From Citrus sinensis (taxonomy: Eukaryota > Streptophyta > Magnoliopsida > Sapindales > Rutaceae), in contig NC_068558.1 of the NCBI RefSeq assembly GCF_022201045.2, forward strand, positions 45,287,001 through 45,351,000: 64,000 nt of DNA. The letters are read 5' to 3'. Numbering within the stretch: the stretch's first letter is position 1; every line of letters starts with the position of its first letter. The notes below the pieces were generated by a model, which saw only the letters and a list, made by a program, of their open reading frames with translations, ran no database searches and was not told where the DNA came from. This document shows positions 11,601 through 23,736 of the stretch, piece by piece. The position numbers were made by a program, and so were the translations under genes.

Positions 11601-14600
11601 GAGATTTTCTGGATCAACTTTTTTTTTTTTCCCAATTCCCTATTTAGTTCCTTAATTAAATTAATACTGTAGGCAGAGCAGCGTAGGGGAAGAACTGGTC
11701 GAACATGTGATGGCCAGGTTTATCGATTGGTTACAAAATCTTTTTTTGGCACGCTTGAGGATCATGAGTGTCCTGCAATATTGAGGCTGTCATTGAGGCT
11801 ACAAGTACTTCTTATTTGCTGTGCTGAATCTAAAGCCATCAGTGACCCCAAGGGTATGGTTGTAGGATTCTGGTTTTACGAAAATTTCACTGCTCATTTT
11901 GTTGCTGGTCATATGTCCTTTCTGTTTCTCTACAAGTACCTTGGATTGATGTCCTAATTGGACATAGAAATGCTAAATTTCATTCATTTTATGGACTTAG
12001 CAAATGATGTTGCTGAAAGTGGCAGTCCAGTTTGTTAGGTGGGTGGAACTTATGCAACTCTAAATTTCATCATAGCTGAATTTTAAGTTTTGACTTGTTG
12101 GAATCAACTTGGGCTAAAAAACCGTATCCCAACTTAGTTGGATAAAGCATAATCTAATATTTCTGCTGACACTGTGCTATGAAAATTAACGGATGCTTGA
12201 TTGCTACATATATTACCTTCTCTATGGTTTGTCTATCTATTCATGTAATGTTGTAAAAAAAATTTCCATTTTTTCATAAAAATATTGAGAAATGTAGTGA
12301 ATTTACCAGACGCATTGAGTTGTCAGTATAAATTTTGGCGTTGCTTCTTAAAGAAAGGATGGATGTAAGCTATCATTGACTTGGCTACTTGAGCACAAGC
12401 AGTGTCAGACTATTTATTCCATTGGTTTTGAATTAATTCATTACTTTTACTCCTTTGTTATTCATCACTTGATTTTTTACTACTGTGGACTTTCTAACTT
12501 CATCAAATAAATTTAATTTGGAATAATACTATGCTTTCCAAGTAGTATTCTAACATTGTCCACACCAAATGAGGTGACATTTATTTATTTGATGATGAGA
12601 TGGTAATTTTACACTTATAAAATTGACTATCAAATTGATGAATGTCACCTCTCAATGACGGACCCAGCTAATGAACACAGGTGGTCAAAGTACCTGGTAA
12701 AAAAAAAATTATCCTTAATGTACTTACTTTCTTAACCCTGTAAACTTCAGATCAAATATATTCATTTAAGCCCCCAATATTTAATTTCAATAAGCCCCCA
12801 TTAAAATTTTTCCCATGAATGAGTTAAAAGACCTTCTTTCTTTAAATAATTAAAATGACTGGTCCATATATAACAAAATAAATTTTACTCTTTAAAGAAC
12901 CTCAGATTTTAATCTAAAAACAAATTGATTATCTAGGTACCAAAAAAATCTATAACAAAATAAATTGATTTTTTGGTTAAGAACCAATTTTAACCTGATG
13001 GATATTGGGTGGACTGATGATTGTTTGTAATTAGTCTTGTTGCAGAAGGCTCTGGATCCACCATATCCTGAAGTTGTTGGAGATGCACTGGATTTGCTTG
13101 ATCATAAGCGCGCACTGCAGAAAATATCACCAAGGGGTCGGTATGAGCCCACATTTTATGGACGGTTGCTGGCCAGCTTCTCCTTATCTTTTGATGCTTC
13201 TGTGCTTGTACTCAAGTTTGGGGAAATTGGAATGTTGCGTGAAGGCATTCTTCTTGGTATATTGATGGATACACAGCCTCTACCCATTCTTCATCCTTTT
13301 GGGGATGACGCTTTGGTATTTTGCTTATTTAGTAAATCACCTCTACAGTTTGCCTAAGCACTTAGCTGTTTTTACTATTATCTCTCAAAGTTAAACTACT
13401 ATTTTACTTCAGTTTGCAGAGTACACAGGCTGCTACTTTGGTGGAGATGGTAATACCAGACTCCTAACCGGTCGTAAGGAGATGGTGATCATGGGAAACT
13501 TATGTGCATTTCAGTTTTGGCAACATGTTTTCAAGGTAAAATAGCATGTTTTCTCTTTGATGATTGGGGATTGCCCTTTTAGTTGAATTCATAATTTAAA
13601 AGTATTCTCTTTCCTGAAGGATAAACAGCGTCTTGACCACCTGCAACAAGTTCTAAAGTTTGATGAAACGAAAGTTACGGCATCATTACTTCCCAAGATT
13701 GAAGAAGAATGGTGTTCTCTCCATTATCTTGTGCAGTCTTCACTACATCATGTCTCTGAATTATGTATGGATTTGTAATGTTATTCTTGATCTTTTATAT
13801 TTTGATTGAAATAATTCAGCAATTTTTAGCTAGATCATGTTTATGAAAACCTTAAAAAAAAACGCGTAGTATTCTTTCTTTTTCCTGTAATATATTAACA
13901 AGTTCAATTATCTCCCATTTCAGATGAGGATATACTTAATGCAGTGCACAGGTTTCGGCCCAAATTCTTGGGTACATCTAATGGTCTTCCAACCTATTAT
14001 GATCCTTACGAATTTGAACATACATGCCTTCTCAATTGTGACCCACCTCGAGATATGGATCCACTTGCTGCTGACAATGAGCACCTTGGGCCATCTTTTG
14101 AAGCAAAGAAGTGTGTGGCTGTACCATTTGTTGCTCCCAATCAGTTTCAGTCCAATAACGTAGCTGAAAAGTTGGCAAGCATTATTAAAGAGGTACAGAT
14201 TTTTCATGCCTTGTCTGTAATATTGTTGATATGGTGTTGATCTTTTCTCTGAACATATAACAGATAAGAGTTCAGTATGTGGAAGATGTATCTGGTAATC
14301 AGGATAAAGCTGTTAATGGCTCTGAAACCCCTGGGGAAGCTCCTTTATGTGTCTATTTCATCAATGGATCTTGCAATAGGGGTACTGGGTGTCCTTTTTC
14401 TCACTCACTTCAAGCAAAAAGGCCTGCATGCAAATTCTTTTATTCTTTACAGGTATCTTTCGTTTGGTTAGATCCTCTCTACAGGCTCTTATTTGGCGTC
14501 TTGAATTTATTCTCTAAAGGTGTTTATTTATTTTTCTTTTCAAAGTGGTGCTTGATATATGTTATGAATTTTCTGGATCACTTTAAACTGAAAACAAATC

Positions 14601-16090
14601 ATGTCTGGAATCCGATCTAAGGCCTGTGTTGAGGGTTGGCAGTCCATGTTTTATCAAACACTCTTTGCCTTTGCTGAGGCTTGATTGGCAATAATGGGGA
14701 ACATTTTGCATAATGGTTTTATACTGGCAGTATAATATGAATTCTCATGTACTTTACCTCTTTGATTGATGTCTTAAGATTTTAGAATAATGCTTCCAAA
14801 GACTGTTATATTCTTTTATACCAATAAACAACGACAAAAATGTTGGATAATTTAATTAGATGAGACCAATGAAATTTTTGGAATAGACTTTAGACCAATG
14901 AAAGTCTTAAAATACCTTTTCATGATCAGAATTTAGTTTCCATGATACTAGTTCTAATGTTTTCAATTATGTAGTTTAAGTTATGCACTCTGTTTAATTT
15001 TGTCCTTGGTGTAGATTGTATATTTTCTTGATTGTGAAATGGGATTTACAGGGCTGTCGAAATGGAGATTCATGCGTCTTTTCTCATGATCTTGGACAAC
15101 CAGTGTTGCCTTCTAGCTCATTTACTTGCCTGCCGGAAGATGGAGTTGCCAATGCTGCATCCCTTCTACGGTTGTTTCCCACATCTTCAGATGGATCCAT
15201 TCTTTTGTTGGACGACACGGACATGCATTTCTCAGCGAATCTTGCTTGCCTTTATGATCCATCAAGAATAATTTCCACAACATGTTTGTCAGACTCTGCT
15301 ATATGTGACACATCTTTGGCAGGCATTAGAATTCTATGGGGCCTTTGTCACTCACTCAAGACCGTCATTTCCGAAGCTGGGGATAATCCAATCCCGTGGA
15401 AAGAAGTGAAGTGTGTGCTATGGTATCCTAGCCTGGAAAGCTATAGTGAAAATTTGGAGAGTCAGAAAACTCTCGTGCAGAACTTTTTTGAACATCTAGC
15501 CATCAGAATGTTGGCTGATGCCTTGTATGACACGCGAGTGATCATCACCATGAACAATATCAAATTTGCACAATTACAGGTAATTTTTGTTGCTGTTAAA
15601 TAAATCTGTTCTGCTTTTACAACTGCCTGAAGAACTAATGACATTGAGAAGGAATATATTCATTTACTTAACAGCAAATCAGTTTTTAGTTTGCAATGTC
15701 GTCAGTTGTCACCTTTATGGTTTATTTATGTATGTTAATTTGTTCAAGTAGCACTGGCAGTACTGGTTGAGACTCTGAGATCAAGTTCTGTTTCATGTAC
15801 TGATAGCTGCCTATATGTTGTGTTGAATTTAAGGAAGATGAGAAGTTCCAGATTTTAGCTTTCTGCTGTTGTTTCAGGTGGAAAAGTTGGCAAGGGATAG
15901 CTTCTTCTTCCTGTCTGAGTCCTTCCCATTTGATGAAATGAGCTTTGGGGAGTTGTCTGATACAGTCAATACCAAGAGGCCAATGTTGGTTTCAAGGGCA
16001 ATCTCCTATGTCTTTGACTTGCATCCACCAACTGATTTTCAGTTTGGCGACTATGCAGCCGTCCTACACAGATGCCTGCATGACAATTAG
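8635..16090 (+). CDS. CCCH zinc-finger DExH-box RNA helicase (C3H31/DExH8 type)
   Basis: A putative ATP-dependent RNA helicase with two CCCH zinc fingers, resembling Arabidopsis zinc-finger CCCH protein 31 (DExH8). Fourteen exons: 8635-8794, 8953-9130, 9603-9776, 9993-10140, 10748-11074, 11447-11593, 11673-11853, 13035-13315, 13413-13535, 13620-13764, 13924-14192, 14264-14452, 15052-15579, 15878-16090. The joined frame is 1,020 residues, close to the family length. Motif I is GETGCGKS (49-56), motif II is DEVH (144-147, not DEAH), motif III is SAT (176-178) and motif VI is QRRGRTGR (381-388). Finger 1 is C-x7-C-x5-C-x3-H (C740, C748, C754, H758). Finger 2 is C-x8-C-x5-C-x3-H (C767, C776, C782, H786), and an intron splits it between its first and second cysteines. 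Intron 4 is GC-AG. Motifs I and III are also cut by introns. The RNA target is unknown. The exon model was made by eye. Confidence 0.9.
10141..10747 (+). other. GC-AG intron of the helicase gene
   Basis: The donor reads ACAG|GCAAGG and the acceptor GCATAG|GTT. Joining at these points gives YLEQ-VTELLGVDHG, the expected family sequence, with the frame kept. No GT lies at or beside the exon end. GC donors with a strong CAG|GCAAG context are the known minor class of U2-type introns. Confidence 0.8.
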
Positions 16091-16234
16091 AAAATAGAAA
16101 GACAATTTCCAGTGCCTTTATTCGTATCAGTTCATGCATGGTTTCCAAAATTTGATATTAGAATTTAGAGTTCAGACATTACTGGTTTCTGGCATGGAGA
16201 TAAAATATTGATTTTTGGGTTTTGGAAGTTTCTA

Positions 16235-18600
16235 TTAATAGGTCTGCCTTGTACATAGAGATCCTTTGTACTTACAATGAGAATGTATGTGTGTATATAT
16301 ATGCTTATGGTATAATACCAGCCTCGTTTGTCTGCCACCTTTGGTGAAAATAATTTTAGGTAATGATAGGTTCTGCAAGTCTGTTACAAGTTGCCTGTGC
16401 ATTTTATTTTGTATAGTCGTTAGACGTCTCTCGTTTATCGGATAGTGCACATATAGGAAGCATCCGCGGGTCCTTAGCACATGTTTTTCTTTATTTTCTA
16501 ATATTTTATCTCCGGACCCCATTGCATAGCACGGGGAAATACGAAGGGAAATTTACATAATTAGCCCAAAAAATTTTGGATTTTTAAATTGGTTCCTCTT
16601 TAACTTTGTAACCATAACGAGGAAAACATTTAATTTTTGAACTAAAATATTATCACAACTCTTAATAAATCACTAAATTTCACCATTCTTAATAAATGTA
16701 CGTGGGTGTTATTGTAAATGCAATTTTTTTTCCAATAATATGGGCTTACAAACTACTTCGATTCAATTAATAGATAAGAAACATTCAAAACAAATAAATT
16801 TTGAGTAAAAATAAAGTAGAAGACGAATGTAGAAAATGTGCAACGGATGCCCTATCGCACGTGTTTTAGAGCAATAGGTGTGGGCAATCGGTGTCTGTCG
16901 CACCACACCGGAACTTTCGTGTTTTAGTGCAACAAAAAGCTCTCACAGCAGTGTTTGGTGCAACAGGACCTATCACACCGTAACACAAACATAAATGCCC
17001 AAATTTTTCATGCTTCTTCACCTGTCGCACTAGTTTTAAAGCCAACTTCGCCTTTGGTTTGTGCGACAGGCCCTATATTACGAAGGTCCTTGTAATATAG
17101 GCTTCAATGCCACCTTCATCCCATCGTCGCACATGCTTGCTATCTCCCAGATAGTATAGTTTCTGGAGATGGCATGCCGCGTGCCATTTAATTTGGGCAA
17201 TGGCCGGTGATGGTGCTGCCTCCCAAGCCTTGTGCATTTGTTTTTTTTTTTGTAATGACTGTTCAAACGCGTTAGTTGAAATTCATGTCATTGCTCCCTT
17301 GCTCAAATATCAAACACAACAGGCACCCATCAATTATTTCAACACAAAGTCATAACTAGCTGTTGAGTAATGAAAAGTATCAGCTCAGCTATGTCTTCAT
17401 CCCTCACCCTAAGGCAAATCTCCCCAACTGAATGGCATGAGCAGAGTACTAGCAATACATCGTGTACGGGCATGTGTCAACTAGAAATGAACACCGACCA
17501 GAGATACGTATCGACCAGATGCTCATCACCCAAAGAAAGAGGACACGATCTCACGAAATCGTGACGGTTTCGCCATGTCCCGAACTGCTGGGGAGAACGT
17601 GACGTCCCACGTTTAACCACGATTCGGTGGTTGGAAACCAATGAAGGTCTGTCATCACCCGAAAATGGGGGGTATGAAAAATATTCAGAAAACGTGGGAT
17701 GATGACCTATAAGAAGCCAAGAGACCGATGAAGAAAATGACAAAAAAATTAGGAGGGAAGGGAAAACTTTGCCAAATTGAAACCAGAGTAGATTCCATAC
17801 AAATCTTTGAGATACGTTGGGTTGAGAACATTATAAGGAGTTCACACAATTTAAATTACATAATTTTTTCGTAAACATTTTGTGCTAACTTAAGCATCGG
17901 AGGATTTATGCCGGCAAAACCACCGGCATCTCTGATCTGTTTTTGTGAACGCAAGTTTAAAAAGAAGAGAAAGGGTGATTCGAACCCAGGAGCTCGAGAA
18001 ATTGCTTAAGTAAGGAGAGGGCGACATCTTCTCCATTGACCATACAAGCGTTGGTAGAACAATTTGGTCAGGCAAAGGACGATCAGATTTCAGCATCAAC
18101 ACTAACAATATTTAAGCTGCCAAAATTTCAAGAAAAAGAAAAGTGGTGGAAGAAACATTTCATCAAACACGTAATGTACCATCTTTGCGATTGATCATTT
18201 AAAAAAAAAAAATTATTTATTTTGAGTTAGTACAACCCTATAAACATAGACAATCATCTACAAGCAAAACCCATTCAAGATTAAGAAATCAACTTGCCAA
18301 GTTTTATCAATTTCTCTCTTATCTTGCAACACCGCTATTTCTCCCTCTCTCTCTCTCTCTTGCTGCTACGGCCGCTGCCATATGATGCATGTGAAAGAGA
18401 TGATGAGAAATATGGTTGAGTGTGTAGTTAAATGTTGGAGTTTAACGAATTTTAATGATTTGGTAATTTGTTGGGAGTGGCGAGGGTATAGTGGTCTAAA
18501 AAGTGTGTGTTTGGTCAATGATGATGATATTAAAAGTTAGAGGGGTTGATTTTTAAAATCACAAAAGTATCAAAATCTTCCGTTGGCATAAATATCGCAA
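16235..18600. other. intergenic DNA of unknown origin
   Basis: From about 16840 to 17120 the composition is less AT-rich and carries recurring words such as tgtcgcac and gtgcaacag. A near-perfect palindrome sits at 17072-17101. On the minus strand an open frame at 17477-17743 (88 codons) and another at 17890-18108 (72 codons) match no family I know. The whole block may be decayed transposon sequence, but I cannot name it. Confidence 0.35.
17890..18065 (-). mobile_element. possible SINE-like (tRNA-related) remnant
   Basis: On the minus strand a box A-like word (gtatggtcaatgg) is followed about 50 bases later by a good box B (gggttcgaatcaccc). This is the spacing of pol III promoters in tRNA-derived SINEs. 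The sequence does not fold as a tRNA gene by eye. No target duplication or A tail was found, so the call is tentative. Confidence 0.3.
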
Positions 18601-18612
18601 TGTCTAAATGTG

Positions 18613-18636
18613 GACACGTGTTGGAATATAAAAGCA
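18613..18636 (+). promoter_or_regulatory. G-box and TATA box of the unknown-function gene
   Basis: A palindromic G-box core (CACGTG within gacacgtgtt, about 18615-18620) is followed at once by a TATA box (tataaaag, about 18628-18635), some 255 bases before the start codon at 18889. The pair suggests control by bZIP or bHLH factors, such as abscisic acid or light response. That is inference from the motif alone. Confidence 0.5.
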
Positions 18637-18824
18637 AAAGCAAGTTCGCACTCTCCTAACAAAGCTTCTTTCTTACTAGTTACTAGTATATCCTCGATTA
18701 CCTCATCTTCAAGAATCTGGAAGCACGTACCAGCTGAACGGCCAACTGTAACTTGTCATCCTACTGGTACCTGGAATTCGATTTGAAAATTAGGAGATGC
18801 TCAGAACTCAGAAGCCAGGCATCA

Positions 18825-18878
18825 ATGTCTAATACTAGCTGCACGTTAACAGCAACTGAAACCCTAATTATCAGATAA
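18825..18878 (+). promoter_or_regulatory. upstream ORF before the unknown-function gene
   Basis: An ATG at 18825 opens a 17-codon frame ending with TAA at 18876-18878, ten bases before the main ATG at 18889. A shorter ATG frame (18797-18832) overlaps its start. If the leader begins near the TATA box at about 18630, both would be read before the main ORF and could lower its translation. Confidence 0.4.
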
Positions 18879-18888
18879 TCACTCTCAC

Positions 18889-21379
18889 ATGTCACACTCG
18901 CACAAGCCTCTAGATTCGCGGCACTCCATAGACTCATGCGCATTGCAGCTCCACAACTGGAGGCCTTTTCATCTCCAAAACCCCCTCGACTCCTCCGATT
19001 CCACAAAACCCTCCTACTCTCCCTCCAGTTGGGTCCACACCAAGCGCCCCTGCCTCTCCGACCGCGCCACCTCATTCTCCATCATCGACGCAGCCGCCAT
19101 TGACCTCTCCAAACTTAGCCTCTTCGACGACGATAATGTTATTAAACCCATGACCGCTGCGACAGCTCCACAAAGCCGAGGAGGTTACAGACTAATCGCC
19201 AGAAAACGACGCCGCCGAGGGTCGAGGTCGGTGTCGGGTCGGAGCAGCGACCGTAGCGGGACCAGGCGTTGCTGTTCCGTGGGAGCATCGGCGGCGTATG
19301 GGACATGCTCGGATTTTCCTGTGGCGGTGGGGACGGATTCGAGTGGAGAGCTGTTTGGGAATGGAGAGGCGAATTGGGCGTCCGATGTGAGTGAAGCTAG
19401 GAATTCGAGGAGAGAGAGGGATAATGGGAATGGGAGTGGAGAGAAGGAGAATTCAGGCACTGGGTTTGGGGGGCAAGTGGGGTGTTTGGAAGCTCAGGTT
19501 CTAGGAAATGAATCTGGTTACGGGAGTGAACCTGGGTATCGTGGGGATGCCGAATTCGGATATGGGGACGAGCTTGATGAGGAGGAGGAAGATGCTAAGT
19601 TGTTGTTTTGGGGGAACCGTTTTGGAGGTACTGACAATTCTTATGATTTTAATTAGACAACTTAATTGGGATTCTTTTGCTTATCGTGTTACATTTCTGA
19701 TATCTTATCTTCTCTAACTTTTTGGCCTTCTTGCTCTTCTGTTTATGGACCTGAGTCTGTTGGGTGCTTAATTCTGCTAGGCAGTTGAATGACTACTTTG
19801 TAAATTTAGTACATAATTTCAAGTGTTTTCACTGAGAAGCTTGCCACCCCGATCGCTCATACTACCACAATCATCTGACTGCATTTCCAACTGAAATGCA
19901 ATGTTACTACAAAATTGCATTGCACATCCAAAATAGTCCTAAGAAGACATGATCCAAGCTGATACTTGACATGTACCCCCTCTTCCAGGCCCACCACAAG
20001 GGGGCCCAAACCACTTAGGCTAGTACACTATCAACTTTCTGGGGTATCTTTCTGCATGTGTGACTAAATTCTTTGTTGTTATAGAGTCAAATGCTAGAAA
20101 ATTCATTTCTAATAGGCAATTCTATGAAGAAGGTCAATACGATCATTCCAATTATTCATCTGATTGGATCATTGACTAAGACGCGGTTTGTTAACACATT
20201 AAGGCATCCCATCAGTAAGTCCACCTTGTCTGATTCCTCTGAAAATACGGCAGGTAATATAGTGTCTAATTCCTCATTAAACTGCAACATATAATGCTTT
20301 CATTTGGAGATTATGAATAAGTTGAACTCTAGTTGCTGGAACCATGATAACTGCCCGTAGGATCAGATTCTTCTTGTGTTCCATTTTGCTGCTCCAGTAA
20401 AGCTTCTTGTACATCACCTGGCTGGAACAGTTACAATCTTTGAGGCTGAGGGTCTTGTGTTTTGTGGAACAACCAACATAAGCTTCTTTTCTGTTGTTGG
20501 CGTTGAAAGAAAAAATATTCTGTTGATGAAGCCATTGATCCTGCATGTTTCAGAATTTACCATTAGTATAGTTTTTTACTCGGTATTTTTTTTCTTTCTC
20601 CATTGTAGATTTGGGGACATAAATTAGCTACTAGAGCATATTGTATATTTTATAATTGACAATTTCTTGGATAGTAGCCTCCTTCAATTGTAGAACTCCC
20701 GTCTGCCCACTTTCCTGAGGCTTACTTTCAATCTGGTAGTAGATTTTATCCAACTCTAGAATTAATGACTGAGAGGGATGCTGCACAGGAACCTGTAGTT
20801 AGAGCAGGACATAGAGAGCTAGATTTAATTTGTTTTTTTTTTTTTAAATATAGTTCTTTCTCTTTATTTTCAATAAATTAGCTTTTCACTATGTATTAAT
20901 GGTGGAGATGATTTCATATGTTTTTCCTTATTCCATGATTTCTTAAGAGTACAATAATAGGATAAAAATCAGGTCCTGATAAGTAGTGCTCATCTGTTGC
21001 TCTTCAAGATACATATTGTTGGAGGAAGTTTTGCTTTTCTCACCATCTAATTCTAAATTCAATTGATCAGTTACCAGTTGGTGACTGTACATGAAACATG
21101 GCGAAATGATGCAACTATACGCTTATTGAAGATTCTTTATTTCTATGTCTTCATTATCTAGCGTCTTTGTGTATTTATACTAATATGAGAGCTATATTTG
21201 ATTGGCCAGGTATCTCCTGCCGTCATTAAGATAGTTATTTACTGATGTGCTGCTTTCTTGCAACAGATGTAGATTCTAAAATGGAGATGGTTGGTGAGAA
21301 TACATTCACTGATCAAAAATCTCATCACAGATGCCGCCGTAAGAAACATGATTGTAGAATGGTTGATGCTCTGAGGTAG
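18889..21379 (+). CDS. plant protein of unknown function, two exons
   Basis: The first exon begins at ATG 18889 and can be read to a stop at 19656. A donor at 19628 (GGAG|GTACTG) joins in frame to 21267-21379 through the acceptor CAACAG, giving a 283-residue protein. Features by region: an N-terminal Ser/His-rich part; [18 protein letters not shown] then [12 protein letters not shown] (about 70-100); a basic run KRRRRGSR; a Gly/Glu/Asn-rich middle; an acidic block [17 protein letters not shown]; and a basic C-terminus, [19 protein letters not shown]. The second exon looks strongly protein-like, which favours the spliced form over the 255-residue read-through. No signal peptide or membrane segment is seen. 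Mixed acidic and basic blocks suggest a nuclear or adaptor role, but no function can be given. Confidence 0.6.
20085..20253 (+). other. candidate cassette (poison) exon in the unknown-function gene
   Basis: Between the two coding exons lies a 169-base stretch with a good acceptor (ttgttgttatag) and a strong donor (GGCAG|GTAATA). Spliced after 19627 it reads [20 protein letters not shown] and on through NYSSDWIID before a stop, so inclusion would give a shorter protein or trigger decay of the transcript. This is inferred from splice signals only. Confidence 0.35.
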
Positions 21380-22216
21380 CCGATCTTGTGAACCAACACG
21401 ACAAATACCTTCATCGCCAGAGTGTTTTGGTGTTCTACTGGAGATGTTTATGGCTTCTTGGATTATAATGCATACTTGACAAAATAACAAGTAATGCTAA
21501 TGCATTCATTTCCATATTTTGTTGAGAGTTCTCCAATTGTGTAGATACAGTATGGATGGCGGTCATACATTATTCTTCATCCCTGAAGGATTTTGGACTT
21601 GCTTATACTATTACTACAGGGAAGCTTCGTAAATTATTTACTGTTTGTTATTTTGAAACTCGTCGTACAAAGCAGTCAATATATGTAATATGATTATGAT
21701 TATCATCACTACATTCATACACATCCAGCACCAGTCAAATTATCCGTACAAAAGAAAGAAAGTTGCATCATGTCCATTGATGATGAGCTAACGATTATCT
21801 ATCATTTACTTTATCAATTCGGTGACTTCTTGTTATTGGGAGGAGAATGCTTTGTAAGAGCTTCGAAGTGCAGAAACCGCTGGGTGAGTTCAGTAGCATG
21901 AAAGAAATCTTCAAGGAAAATTGGGGAAAAAAATAAAAATAAAAACAAAACAAAACGAACACGCGGTACGGTCGCGTTTGGTCATTGGTGGCTTGGTGTA
22001 CAGACTAAACAGTATGTAGTTGGGTATTTCGGTAATTTCATTATAGTTTAGAGTCATTTGGATGGCAATGATGGTGTTTTACAGAAATGGTCTCCCAGCC
22101 CAGCATCAAATTAATTTGAAGTGAGGGTTCTCTTCTTCTTCTTGTTAGTTGATTAGTAGTTCGTTGCTGTTAGTTTTATTAGAGATACAGACTCAAAAAA
22201 GAGACGCAAGTGAGGG
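21380..22216. other. 3' region of the upstream gene and promoter of MZM1
   Basis: The 3' UTR of the preceding gene probably occupies the first part. The rest is upstream DNA of MZM1, ending in a CTT-rich leader (22130-22145). Nothing else is recognised. Confidence 0.4.
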
Positions 22217-22765
22217 ATGGCGATGGCCGGAGAAGCGATGATAGCGTATAGATCCCTGATTAGAGCGACGCGCAAATCATTCGCGGGAGATACAGTGATG
22301 CTGAAGGAATCAGCCAAAGAAATTCGTAAGAGATTTGAGGAGAGTCGTCACGTGACCTCCCCCACGGAGATTCAGAGACTCCTCGACGAGGCACGCGAAG
22401 CTTCCCGTTTCATTTCCACCATGATTGTCCAGGCCAAACTCAATGAACGCGGCGGTTACGGTACTTTCTGGAGGACAACTCATCTTTTCCTTTCATAAGA
22501 TTTATTACATAGGGCAGTGTGTCCATGTGTTTGTTGAATTGTCTGCCAGGGCCCAGGGGTTCTTTGATTTCAGTTTGCGAACTAATGTTAGATTGAATGT
22601 TATTAATAAGGGGTTAATGAGCCCTTTTCAAACAAATTTCGTCACAACTAAAATTAAAAATTTGTTGTTGCAGAGGTGAAGCCTACTCAAGAACACGCTG
22701 GAGCAACGCTTGACATTCCTTCGGAAGAGATCCTCCGAAAGTCCGCACAAGGAGGGAAAGACTAG
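22217..22765 (+). CDS. MZM1: mitochondrial zinc maintenance protein 1 (LYR-type complex III assembly factor)
   Basis: Two exons, 22217-22460 and 22674-22765, joined in frame (TAC G|AG GTG) to give 111 residues, the usual size for the family. The N-terminus carries the LYR-type helix as [13 protein letters not shown], followed by [10 protein letters not shown], an [16 protein letters not shown] helix and the highly conserved [19 protein letters not shown], then [13 protein letters not shown]. By homology with yeast Mzm1/human LYRM7 it acts in the mitochondrial matrix as a chaperone that holds the Rieske iron-sulfur protein before insertion into respiratory complex III. LYR proteins are short helical bundles without a classical cleaved presequence, which fits. 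MAMAG at the start offers two in-frame Met codons; the first is chosen. The gene faces PPAN tail to tail. Confidence 0.88.
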
Positions 22766-23736
22766 ACTAGGCCTCATCATCAAGGAGGATGCATTACATA
22801 TTCACATTGCTTCAATATCTGGGTCATGTGTTCTTCTACCATTACATCCACATGAGCTCCTGCAATTGCATTCTGTTTGTTTTTTTGTTCGTTTAGTTGC
22901 TCAAAATACTACTAAACAATTAGCAACTGAGAACAATAACTTTTAATATGCTTGCGTTCATGTTTATTTTAGTCTGATACCTGCATTATTTTGCGATTTA
23001 TTATGGCTTTGCAAGAAAATTATTGGTCTTAAAATCTCTAATTTTAGAGCAAAACTTATGGAATTTCTTTCCATAGAACATTTCACAATCCTTGCTGAAT
23101 GCAAGTGTAGGGTCTGCAGTTCCTCCATGCTAGTGATGCACTGGCTGCTTTATTTTTGCTTAACTCAAAGACTGTTTATGAATCTAATGGGGAAATTCAA
23201 AATCGAATGCTCAAGGATATTGTGTTTCATCCCTCGGCCTGCTTTTGGGTGGCTGTGACTTTTAAACGAAATTGAATTTAATGAAAGAATTATCACACTA
23301 TTAATATTTTTCTAAAAAAATATTAGTTATAAATCATATTTGGTATTTACCGAACATGATATGCTTTTATATCACAGCTATGGAATTTTTATGTTTCTTG
23401 TCTTCCACAACAGCTAATACCCTAAATATCAAACATGCCCTTAAATATATTTCTTACAACGATTAAATACTTTTCTGCTGTTGTGGCAAAAAGAAGACGA
23501 CGCAACTAAATGCTGAATTTCTTTCATAGTTTTAAATTTTTATTTTTTTATTTTTTTTTTACAACAGAAAACAAAAATAAGAGGGCATGGGCATCAGTAT
23601 TACTAGTGCCAATGCTGCCAATATACAGTAATTGATAACCAAATCTCCGCATATAGGCATCTTCCCGTAGTACCAAATATCCCTCAGAAGCAACTTCACC
23701 GATCAAAAAACTACAACACCCTAATTCGGAAAGGTA
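22766..23736. other. convergent intergenic region between MZM1 and PPAN
   Basis: It holds the 3' UTRs of both genes. A pyrimidine/A-rich stretch at 23540-23570 lies before the PPAN stop on the other strand. No further gene is supported. Confidence 0.5.

Noticed and set aside
12654-12850. Worn hAT-like start (tgacggacccagc) in helicase intron 7
   Set aside because: Only one end is visible and the similarity is too weak to bound an element.
17477-17743. An 88-codon minus-strand frame, possibly part of a mobile element
   Set aside because: I could not match it to any gene or element family. It is kept only as unnamed sequence.
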